A DNA stretch of 48,729 bases from positions 1-48,729 of the forward strand of contig JAEZHK010000045.1 in assembly GCA_023416655.1 (NCBI GenBank), in the 5' to 3' direction. The notes beneath the pieces were generated by a model. That model worked only from the letters and a program-made list of their open reading frames with translations. It was not told where the DNA came from and searched no databases. Within the stretch, counting starts at the first letter, position 1. The number at the start of each line of letters is the position of its first letter. This document shows, piece after piece, positions 40,478-47,401 of this stretch. The position numbers and the translations under genes are program-made. This stretch comes from Bacillota bacterium (GTDB taxonomy: Bacteria > Bacillota > Clostridia > Christensenellales > Aristaeellaceae).

Positions 40478-43009
40478 ATGGTTACGTCCAGCTTTGATTC
40501 GCTAGTCAAAAGCATGAGCATTCGTAAACCATTTTTATTAATTGGCGCGGGGTTCTCTTGCGGAGCTTTGGATTCAAAAGGTGATAACCTAATGATAGGA
40601 AAAGAGTTGTCGAAATATTTATACGATAAATTTTACGAAAATGGTTCCCTAAAGAGCACTGATAAAGCTATGCTCGCTGATATTTATGAGCAGCGAGACA
40701 ACTTGAAGTCAATATGCACTTTTTTGAGATTGCAAAACAAAGTTAAAGAAAGAAATGAGCTATTAACCAGATGCTTCAAACGATGCAGCCCGAATGAATA
40801 CCATAGCAAATTAGTTAATTATCCGTGGGAGTATATCTTTACTTTAAATATTGATGATGTCGTGGAGGTTATATATCGTAAGGCTGGTATTCCGTTGGCT
40901 GTTTGGGACTATTCTCATCCGTTTAGTAACGGATCTTCGGCTGAAGTTAGTCTAATAAAACTGCATGGATCCGTAGATGATGAGAATTCTGGATATGTAT
41001 TTGATGAAGATGAGTATAGTAATTATACGATAACGTCTTGCAGTATTTTGAAGGAATTTGCGCACAGGGCATTGCAAAACGACATAGTGATTTTGGGAAC
41101 ACAATTCCAAGAAGACGATCTTAATTTAATAATTAAAATGTATGAAAGTAGTGGATATTCTGGGGATGCGTTCAAACGGTTCTTCATTTCTCCGAGCATT
41201 TCAACTAAATTAAGATTGCAAATGGAGCAGTCAAAGAACACTGTATGGATACAGAGTGATGCCGAGAACTTTCTTAAAGAACTTGAGAAGAATGTATCAA
41301 TTCCTACTGGAAAGCGCAATTCGTTAAAGGAGAAAGGTGTAGTATTTCTCGACGAGATTAACCGGCAGACACCTCCGTCCTTCGCTCTATATAAGGGCGA
41401 CGATGTCGGCTACGTTGAGTTTTTTCATAATGTCGACATATCTCCTGTAATGCTTAATAAATGGAAGGCGGATGCTCTTTCGCCGGGCAAAAGCTCGATT
41501 CTGTCGTTCCATGGGGATAGTTATATAGGGAAATCATGTTTTGCCAAGCGATTGCTGGTTGAACTGTTTGGAATTGGGTTTGTTTCATGTCAATTAAATA
41601 GATTCGACGAGAAAGTATTCGACAATTTGATGGAGTATTGGGGTACACTGCCTCAAAAAACTAGTTTTGCGATATATATTGATAATGCGGCATACGAATA
41701 CAAAAGAATTGTTGATTTAAAAAACATGTGCCCAGATAATATTGATAAAATTGTAATTATTACTGAGGATACAACAGAAAACCATTCCACTAAAAGTTAT
41801 GTATTATTCGAAGAGCCGAATTATTATGAGTATAAAATTGTTGCCGAAATGAACGATACTTACGCGAAAGAAATTTTTGAAAAGCTCTCGAGAAGGAAAA
41901 GGCTTGGGCATTACCTTAAAATGTTGCCGCCACACACTAATCCATTTAGCAAAAAGAGCAGAGAATTGATAATGAAGAAAGTGATTGAAGAAAATGATAT
42001 TATTGATGCGTTATACTATTCTTCGGAGGGCACTAGTTTCCAAAAACATTATCGGCGATGGCTTGACAATAAGGCAACTGATCCGGAGAAACGGATACTA
42101 CATGAGCTGTGCTACCTTAATAGATTGGGTGTAACAAGGATTCCGAATCCTTTGTTGGCGCATTTGGGGGGAATGATAGTTTCTGGATTCAGCGTGGATG
42201 GATTTTTGAAGAAATACAGTGAAGTCCTTAGCTCTAGCTTTGGGTGGATTCGTTTGCGTCGCGGGAGAATACTCAACAAGTTACTGGAATCGATTAATAG
42301 AGAATGGGTTAAAGAAACTTTAATTGAGACTGCAAAATATTGTGTTCCAAAAAAAGAAAATCAAAAAGACGAGATTGCTACTATTTTCGAGAAAGCATTA
42401 CGCGTTAAAAGGATTCGAAATGATGGCTTATTATTGAGAGAGGATATATTGGAACTATTCAAACCGTTAGAAGACGATTGTGGCCATATTAGTTATTTTT
42501 GGGTTCAATATGGAATTGCTGCCCAGATAAACGGAAAGTATGAAGATGCGAATAATCACTTAATGTATGCAAAAAACATGCGGCCAGTATCGAATCAGGT
42601 AGGACATGCATTAGCAAAAAATAGCATGGAGTGGGGACTGATAATGATTGGAGACGGAATGGATGAAGGCAAGACGAAATTTAAAGATGGTTCAGAAAAA
42701 ATGCTAGAAATCGTCTATGATCGATATAGAGACTTTTTTAGATACGCTGTTCATACATATGTCAGCATGTGGTTGCGCTATGTAGAAATAGCAAAGGAAC
42801 AATTATCTTTAGAACATTGTCAAATTATTGCCAATCTGCTGCGAGAATTGCTTGGTCAGCCTTTGGATAATATGATTTCTGGAATAATGAAGAAATTTAT
42901 GTCTTATTGCGGGAAAGTGGGTTATAGTTCGTGCTGTACTGGTCTAACTGTTGTATATAAGCGTTACGAAGCATTCCATGTAGAACAAGAAGAGTACGAT
43001 GTCGATTAA
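40478..43009 (+). CDS. SIR2-domain + P-loop NTPase (STAND-like) + helical protein, likely anti-phage NADase
   Basis: 843 residues from the ATG at 40478 (GAAGGGG upstream). Residues 1-270 are SIR2-like: LLIGAGFSCGA near 21-31, Asn/Asp in FTLNIDDVVE near 111-120, His in LIKLHGSVDD near 163, and DIVILGTQFQEDDLNLII. The NAD-cleaving Asn and His are both present. A P-loop NTPase follows: Walker A GDSYIGKS at about 346-353, Walker B-like FAIYIDNAAYEY, and a sensor strand KIVIITEDT. The last 330 residues look helical and repeat-like (TPR-type). This order matches SIR2-STAND (Avs5-like) defence proteins, where the C-terminus recognises a phage protein and SIR2 depletes NAD. The gene is strikingly AT-rich compared with all neighbours, sits just after tRNA-Leu and stands alone: a horizontally acquired gene. 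DSR2-like SIR2 proteins are the alternative, but they lack the P-loop. Confidence 0.85.
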   Translation: MVTSSFDSLVKSMSIRKPFLLIGAGFSCGALDSKGDNLMIGKELSKYLYDKFYENGSLKSTDKAMLADIYEQRDNLKSICTFLRLQNKVKERNELLTRCFKRCSPNEYHSKLVNYPWEYIFTLNIDDVVEVIYRKAGIPLAVWDYSHPFSNGSSAEVSLIKLHGSVDDENSGYVFDEDEYSNYTITSCSILKEFAHRALQNDIVILGTQFQEDDLNLIIKMYESSGYSGDAFKRFFISPSISTKLRLQMEQSKNTVWIQSDAENFLKELEKNVSIPTGKRNSLKEKGVVFLDEINRQTPPSFALYKGDDVGYVEFFHNVDISPVMLNKWKADALSPGKSSILSFHGDSYIGKSCFAKRLLVELFGIGFVSCQLNRFDEKVFDNLMEYWGTLPQKTSFAIYIDNAAYEYKRIVDLKNMCPDNIDKIVIITEDTTENHSTKSYVLFEEPNYYEYKIVAEMNDTYAKEIFEKLSRRKRLGHYLKMLPPHTNPFSKKSRELIMKKVIEENDIIDALYYSSEGTSFQKHYRRWLDNKATDPEKRILHELCYLNRLGVTRIPNPLLAHLGGMIVSGFSVDGFLKKYSEVLSSSFGWIRLRRGRILNKLLESINREWVKETLIETAKYCVPKKENQKDEIATIFEKALRVKRIRNDGLLLREDILELFKPLEDDCGHISYFWVQYGIAAQINGKYEDANNHLMYAKNMRPVSNQVGHALAKNSMEWGLIMIGDGMDEGKTKFKDGSEKMLEIVYDRYRDFFRYAVHTYVSMWLRYVEIAKEQLSLEHCQIIANLLRELLGQPLDNMISGIMKKFMSYCGKVGYSSCCTGLTVVYKRYEAFHVEQEEYDVD

Positions 43010-43156
43010 GTAAAAAGATGATTTAAACATCCGTAAACAATGGATGAGTTATCGACGCTGCTCTAATTGAGAGTAGTGAGTGCTATATTTTCTGTATGCG
43101 TCGCGGTCTACGCCGTTGGCTGCAAATGTGACGGACGTGTTCTGATGGATACAAAG

Positions 43157-43197
43157 ACAAAGGCTGGGACGCCGTTTACATGCGCCCCAGCCTTTGT
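43157..43197. terminator. Bidirectional terminator between island and LysM region
   Basis: ACAAAGGCTGGGACGC and GCGCCCCAGCCTTTGT form a 16-base stem with one mismatch. It lies after the AT-rich gene and after the LysM remnant on the other strand. The 43010-43156 stretch before it remains AT-rich and shows no gene. Confidence 0.75.
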
Positions 43198-43232
43198 ATG
43201 TATGTAAGGCATTGAAGGTTCGTCAGGCCCTG

Positions 43233-43470
43233 TCATCTTCCCGCCTGGGCGATGCCCTGAGAGAACACGTCGGCCATCATGAGCGCCTGCTGTTCGATCA
43301 CGTCGAAGGCGTCGATGTCCCGCTGATAGTCGCCGGCGAGCATCCCGGCCAGTTCCTCCCGGGTGAGGTCGAGGTGGCGGTAGAGCATCTGGCGCATCTC
43401 CTCCTCGGGGAACTGTGGGCCGAGCGAGGCGAGCACGGCTGCGACCTGGTGCTGAGCGAATCGATGCCCG
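43233..43470 (-). pseudogene. 3' remnant of the LysM-family gene
   Basis: The frame encodes ..VAAVLASLGPQFPEEEMRQM through MMADVFSQGIAQAGR and stop, almost identical to the middle of the neighbouring LysM protein. 43241-43444 repeats 44141-44344 with about seven differences at an offset of exactly 900 bases. It has no ribosome site and a stop upstream near 43497. Its end coincides with the usual C-terminus of the helical family, so it seems to be the original 3' end of the gene. Confidence 0.7.
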
Positions 43471-43496
43471 CTTTTGCGGCTTGGGTTCCCAGACCG

Positions 43497-44993
43497 TTAT
43501 CCGGGATACGCCTGCTCCAGTACATCGACCTTATCCAGCAGCGCGTTTGCATCCCTGGTCGTCGCGGTTTTGTCCATATTCCGCGCGTCGCCGCTCAGGG
43601 CGTTGACGGTCGATTCAAAGTCGGCGGCGCTCTTCTTTGCGGTGGCGTTGAGCGTGGGCTTGAGCCTTGACCAAACGCGTTGAACCTCCGCCGCGGTGTT
43701 GCGCGCCGCCGTCCAGTCGCCCTTCTCCACATTGAGCAGGATTTCTCTGCCCAAGTAGTCCAGCCTCCCCAAGTCGGTCGGCACGGTCACCCGGTAATGG
43801 TCGTAGATGTCGGGGATGACCTTGGTGATTGCATTGGCTTGGACTTTTGCTTCATATGCGTTTTTCGCTTTTACCTGTGCGTCAAGCATCGTCAGTCTTC
43901 TGCTAATCTCGTACACAAGAGATTGGGGAACGGTTGCGGCTTGAAAAGACGGCGCGAGAGTCGCAAGGTTTTGCTCCATCGCGTTCACCGTCGATTGTGC
44001 CCGCGCCCAATCCTTATTGTTGATGTAGTCGATGATATCTTCGGCGCCCGATTCGAGTTGATCCAATGCTCTGGGTACCGCGGGGAGCGATGGCTGGGCG
44101 GCCATACGGCCAGCGGGAGGATCGCGGTATTGGGCGTGGTCCGCCTGGGCGATGCCCTGGGAGAACACGTCGGCCATCATGAGCGCCTGCTGTTCGATCA
44201 CGTCGAAGGCGTCGATGTCCCGCTGATAGTCGCCGGCGAGCATCCCGGCCAGTTCCTCCCGCGTAAGGTCGAGGTGGCGGTAGAGCATCTGGCGCATCTC
44301 CTCCTCGGGGAACTGAGGGCCGAGGGAGGCGAGCGCGGCGGCGATGGCGTCGGCGTTGTCGTTCCAGCGCTGGTTTGCTTCGTCGACCGCTTCCATGTCG
44401 CTTTCCTTGGCGGCTTTCATGATCTCCGCGCCGATGACCAGATGCTCCGTGAGCAGCCGCGAGATGGTCTGCGCCGCCTGATCCCCGAAGGCGGGGCGGA
44501 ACAGCGCGGCGATCTGGTCCGGGTTCTCCAGCAGACGGCTGGTCACCTCGGCTTCGTCGGGAAGGCTTGAGAGGATGCTGATCATCAGCTCCCGCGTCCA
44601 CCAGACGTGCTGCTCCCAGAGGGTGCGCATCTGGTCGTGGAGCGCGAGAGTTGGGGCCGTTTCGTCGGACATAGAATAGTCCGGCATCTCTTCGTCCGAC
44701 ACCCCGTACTCCGGCGGCGCTTCGCCCGGAGCCTCGTAGTTCGGCGCGGTTTCGACCGGTTTCCCGGCGGGCGACATGGCGGCCCTCGCCACTTTGGCGG
44801 ACATGCCCACGTAGGGAATCCGGACCATGGTTCCGACGCGCGCGTTGTGGGCGCTGATGTCCGGGTTCACCGCCAGAAGGTCCATCGGCGTGACTCCGTG
44901 CTTGTGCGCGATCGAATACAGCGTATCGCCTGCGCGCATTTGATATGTAGGCAGCTGGCTTTGTAGAATCAAGTCGTACCACCCCTTTCGCAT
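43497..44993 (-). CDS. LysM-domain protein with helical domain and C-terminal extension
   Basis: 498 residues from the ATG at 44993; a TTG at 44972 (MILQSQLPTYQM) with AAAGGGG nine bases upstream may be the true start. LysM at about 16-62 (YQMRAGDTLYSIAHKHGVTP, then NARVGTMVRIPY) binds peptidoglycan or spore wall. After a Pro/Glu-rich linker comes a helical domain (LWEQHVWWTRELMISILSSL, LLTEHLVIGAEIMKAAKESD, EEEMRQMLYRHLDLTREELA, EQQALMMADVFSQGI) that I recall from Bacilli/Clostridia proteins often mislabelled acetylglutamate kinase. Residues 305-498 form a second all-helical domain not usual in that family, apparently inserted with duplication of the preceding 204 bases. No signal peptide is visible, as in spore-coat LysM proteins. 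Confidence 0.75.
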   Translation of the reverse strand: MRKGWYDLILQSQLPTYQMRAGDTLYSIAHKHGVTPMDLLAVNPDISAHNARVGTMVRIPYVGMSAKVARAAMSPAGKPVETAPNYEAPGEAPPEYGVSDEEMPDYSMSDETAPTLALHDQMRTLWEQHVWWTRELMISILSSLPDEAEVTSRLLENPDQIAALFRPAFGDQAAQTISRLLTEHLVIGAEIMKAAKESDMEAVDEANQRWNDNADAIAAALASLGPQFPEEEMRQMLYRHLDLTREELAGMLAGDYQRDIDAFDVIEQQALMMADVFSQGIAQADHAQYRDPPAGRMAAQPSLPAVPRALDQLESGAEDIIDYINNKDWARAQSTVNAMEQNLATLAPSFQAATVPQSLVYEISRRLTMLDAQVKAKNAYEAKVQANAITKVIPDIYDHYRVTVPTDLGRLDYLGREILLNVEKGDWTAARNTAAEVQRVWSRLKPTLNATAKKSAADFESTVNALSGDARNMDKTATTRDANALLDKVDVLEQAYPG

Positions 44994-45143
44994 CGATCAC
45001 TTGCATCCTATGCGCGGGCGGAAAAAGGGTGATTGCGGCGGCTTGCCGACCGCGGCCTTCATTCCATGGAAAAAACCGCGGTCAGGCCCGCTCCGGCAAA
45101 TTCCGGGATGCGGGGCGGCCGCGGCTCAGGGAGGGAGATCAGG

Positions 45144-45674
45144 TCAGACGGTGATCCTGCGCTCAATCCGATTGGAAAGATAGAGCGCCAGCGCGATCTT
45201 GATAAGGTCCGGGATGATGTAGGGGATAACGCACCAGGAGAGCACCGTCATCAGCGATACCGGGCCGTTCGCGCGTATGTAGACGCTCATGAACCAGCCC
45301 GTGCCGAACGCGTAGCACACGAGAAGCCCGGCCAGCATGCCGATGCCCCGCATGATCCAGCCCCGGCCGAAGATCTTGGAAAACCCCCACATCGTCAGCG
45401 CCGAGCCGATAAAGCCGATGATGTACCCGCCGGTCTTGCCCAGAAGATAGCCCAGACCGCCGCCGAACCCGGAGAACACCGGAAGCCCCACCGCGCCCAG
45501 CAGGATGTACACCAGCACGGCCAGCGTGCCGCGCTTGCCGCCCAAGAGGCCCACCGCCATAAAGACCCCGAACGTCTGCATCGTGAACGGGACCACCGAG
45601 GGGATTGTGATCCAGGCGCACAGCGCCATCAGCGCGGCGAACAATGCGATCAGCACCAGGTCTCTCGTCTTCAT
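45144..45674 (-). CDS. bioY: Biotin transporter substrate-binding component BioY
   Basis: 176 residues, six membrane segments. The family pattern is clear: IPSVVPFTMQTFGVFMAVGL, LGGKRGTLAVLVYILLGAVG and FGGGLGYLLGKTGGYIIGF. BioY is the membrane S-component of ECF transporters (or works alone) for biotin uptake. GGAGGG lies three bases before the ATG, which is close. Divergent from birA with two BirA-like operators between, so it should be shut off when biotin is plentiful. No biotin synthesis genes are nearby. Confidence 0.95.
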   Translation of the reverse strand: MKTRDLVLIALFAALMALCAWITIPSVVPFTMQTFGVFMAVGLLGGKRGTLAVLVYILLGAVGLPVFSGFGGGLGYLLGKTGGYIIGFIGSALTMWGFSKIFGRGWIMRGIGMLAGLLVCYAFGTGWFMSVYIRANGPVSLMTVLSWCVIPYIIPDLIKIALALYLSNRIERRITV

Positions 45675-45683
45675 AAGCCCTCC

Positions 45684-45716
45684 ATTGTCAATGTGGAATC
45701 AATAACGGTTTACAAT
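45684..45716 (-). promoter_or_regulatory. BirA-like operator 2 and bioY -10 region
   Basis: ATTGTCAATG - 13 bases - GGTTTACAAT on the + strand, i.e. ATTGTAAACC - N13 - CATTGACAAT leftward. The left half is the BirA operator half-site (TTGTAAACC). It overlaps the bioY -10 (TAGATT, 45719-45714). Confidence 0.75.
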
Positions 45717-45742
45717 CTACCACCACGCCGCGGCATTGTCAA
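45714..45742 (-). promoter_or_regulatory. bioY promoter
   Basis: Leftward: -35 TTGACA (45742-45737), 17 bases, -10 TAGATT (45719-45714). Both boxes are covered by operator half-sites. Confidence 0.8.
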
Positions 45743-45788
45743 CCTGCGTGAAGTATAAATTGACAATTTAACCGAAACCGGGTATCAT
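45735..45788 (+). promoter_or_regulatory. BirA-like operator 1 and birA promoter
   Basis: Operator ATTGTCAACC - 13 bases - AATTGACAAT (45735-45767), same 10-13-10 layout as operator 2. birA promoter: -35 TTGACA (45760-45765), 17 bases, -10 TATCAT (45783-45788). The -35 lies in the operator and the -10 overlaps the first in-frame ATG of birA. Confidence 0.75.
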
Positions 45789-45798
45789 GATGCCGGTG

Positions 45799-46776
45799 AT
45801 GGCGATGATGACGAAGGACCGGGTATTGGCGCTCCTCAAGGGGACGCGGGATTTCCTCTCCGGCGAGGAGATGTCGAGGCGGCTCACCGTCAGCCGCGCC
45901 GCCGTGCACATGGCGGTGACGGTTTTGCGCGGGGAAGGGTACGAAATCCAATCCACGACGAACCGGGGTTATAGGCTCGCGGGCTCGCCCGACCGGCTGA
46001 ACATGGGGGAAATCCTGCCGTGGCTGCCCGAGGGGCGGGCGGAGCGCGTGCTGTTTTTGGACGCCGTGGAGTCCACGAACACGTACCTGCGTCGGGAGTC
46101 CGGCGCGCCGGGCGGTCTGGCGGTGGTCGCGGGCGAACAGACCGGCGGCCGGGGCAGGCTGGGCCGCAGCTTTTACTCCCCGAAGGACGTGGGGGTGTAC
46201 CTCTCCATGCTCGTGCGCCCGGAGGCGTCCCACGCGGACATCGGCGGGATCTCCGCCTGCGCGGCCATCGCGGTGGCGGAGGCCGTCGAGGCGGTTTCGA
46301 GCGTTCGGCCCGGCGTCAAGTGGGTCAACGACCTTATGCTCGGCGGCAGGAAGATCTGCGGCATCCTGACGGAGCTGGCGGTCGAAGCGGAGACCGGGCG
46401 CGTGGAGTACCTGATCGTCGGCGCGGGCGTCAATTGCAATCAGAACCCTGCCGACTTCCCGGAGGAACTGGGGACAATCGCCACCTCCGTCCGCGCGTTC
46501 AGTGGCAAGGCCGTCGACCGCGGGCGTCTGGCGGGCGAGATGATCGTGCGCCTTGACGCGCTTTTTGCCGGCTGGCCGGACAACAAGGGCCGGTATCTTG
46601 AAGCCTACAGACGGGACTGCGTCACGCTGGGCCGGGAGGTCGCGATCCACGCGGGCGATTCGGTCCGCATCGCGTTCGCCGAAGGCCTGGGCGACGATTT
46701 CTCGCTGCTTGTTCGCACCCCCGACGGAAGCCGGGAGGCGCTGCGCTACGGCGAGGTTTCCGTGCGCGGCGTGTAG
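45799..46776 (+). CDS. birA: Biotin-protein ligase / biotin operon repressor BirA
   Basis: The frame opens with an ATG at 45787, but that codon lies inside the -10 box, so one of the next ATGs (45799, 45805 or 45808) is more likely the start, with almost no leader; about 322-325 residues. The N-terminal winged helix (RVLALLKGTRDFLSGEEMSR, VSRAAVHMAVTVLRGEGYEI) marks a repressor-type BirA. The ligase domain has SGAPGGLAVVAGEQTGGRGR with the biotinyl-AMP loop, KWVNDLMLGGRKICGILTEL, and VGAGVNCNQNPADFP. It attaches biotin to carboxylases and, as biotinyl-AMP complex, blocks bioY. A C-terminal SH3-like domain ends with SREALRYGEVSVRGV. Confidence 0.95.
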   Translation: MAMMTKDRVLALLKGTRDFLSGEEMSRRLTVSRAAVHMAVTVLRGEGYEIQSTTNRGYRLAGSPDRLNMGEILPWLPEGRAERVLFLDAVESTNTYLRRESGAPGGLAVVAGEQTGGRGRLGRSFYSPKDVGVYLSMLVRPEASHADIGGISACAAIAVAEAVEAVSSVRPGVKWVNDLMLGGRKICGILTELAVEAETGRVEYLIVGAGVNCNQNPADFPEELGTIATSVRAFSGKAVDRGRLAGEMIVRLDALFAGWPDNKGRYLEAYRRDCVTLGREVAIHAGDSVRIAFAEGLGDDFSLLVRTPDGSREALRYGEVSVRGV

Positions 46777-46833
46777 CGTGCGGGTGCTCGCCGGGGGGCG
46801 CTGCGGCGAGGTTTCCTTGCGCGGCGTGTAGCG
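46738..46833 (+). repeat. Short duplication at the birA 3' end
   Basis: The last codons and stop of birA (46738-46778, containing GGCGAGGTTTCCGTGCGCGG) recur at 46798-46833 with one substitution and a five-base deletion. The frame after the birA stop stays open to 46965. Confidence 0.65.
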
Positions 46834-46863
46834 ACGGCACGGCTCGGGGCGGGGTTCGCGCTG

Positions 46864-46965
46864 ATGTTTTTCCTGACGGGGGTGCTGGGCGCGGCATTTA
46901 GCGCACTGGCGCTGAAAGACCGGGGCTATAGGCCTCTCGACGGGGGCGGGCCCGGGCAGCAATAA
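46864..46965 (+). CDS. Possible small membrane peptide (33 residues)
   Basis: Starts MFFLTGVLGAAFSALALKDR and ends in a Gly/Pro tail. One hydrophobic segment is visible. It is in the birA frame and only a weak G-rich ribosome site precedes it. It may be a real small gene between birA and ridA or just the remains of the duplication upstream. Low confidence. Confidence 0.25.
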   Translation: MFFLTGVLGAAFSALALKDRGYRPLDGGGPGQQ

Positions 46966-46981
46966 TTGAAAGGGGTATTCC

Positions 46982-47359
46982 ATGGGCAGGAAGGCAATTG
47001 TTTCTCAGGGCGCTGCGGCGATCGGCCCGTATTCCCACGGCGTGGATTCGGATGGGCTGATCTTTCTCTCCGGCCAGACGCCCGTCGATCCCGCCACCGG
47101 GAAGCTGGTGGAGGGAGACATCTCGGCGCAGGCGCGGCAGTGCTTTTTAAACCTCGGCGCCGTGCTGGAGGCGGCGGGCCTCACGATGGACAACGTGCAG
47201 AAGGTCAACGTGTTTCTGACGGACATGGGGAATTTCTCGGCCATGAACGAGGTCTACCGGCAGCAGTTTAACGCGCCGTACCCCGCCAGGACCACCATCG
47301 GCGTATTGAGCCTGCCGCTGGGGGCGGCCATTGAGATCGAGATGATCGCGCGCAGGTAA
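46982..47359 (+). CDS. ridA: RidA family reactive enamine/imine deaminase
   Basis: 125 residues, normal length. AAIGPYSHGVDSDGLIFLSG, the QARQCFLNLGAVLEAAGLTM stretch, VFLTDMGNFSAMNEVYRQQF and PARTTIGVLSLPLGAAIEIE match RidA (YjgF/YER057c/UK114). The active-site Arg in PARTTIGV and the Glu near the end are present. RidA hydrolyses 2-aminoacrylate and other reactive enamines released by PLP enzymes, protecting the cell. AAAGGGG lies seven bases before the ATG. It follows birA in the same direction. Confidence 0.94.
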   Translation: MGRKAIVSQGAAAIGPYSHGVDSDGLIFLSGQTPVDPATGKLVEGDISAQARQCFLNLGAVLEAAGLTMDNVQKVNVFLTDMGNFSAMNEVYRQQFNAPYPARTTIGVLSLPLGAAIEIEMIARR

Positions 47360-47401
47360 GTCCATAAAAAATGGAGGAGCACCGCATGGCGCTCCTCTTT
47401 T

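Noticed and set aside
40143..43200. Integrative element with att sites at tRNA-Leu
   Set aside because: No integrase gene, and no repeat of the tRNA 3' end was found at the far side; only a nine-base match (CGTGTTCTG) that is likely chance. Island status rests on base composition alone.
43497..44993. Acetylglutamate kinase
   Set aside because: This label is attached to similar helical LysM-linked proteins, but no amino-acid kinase motif is visible here.
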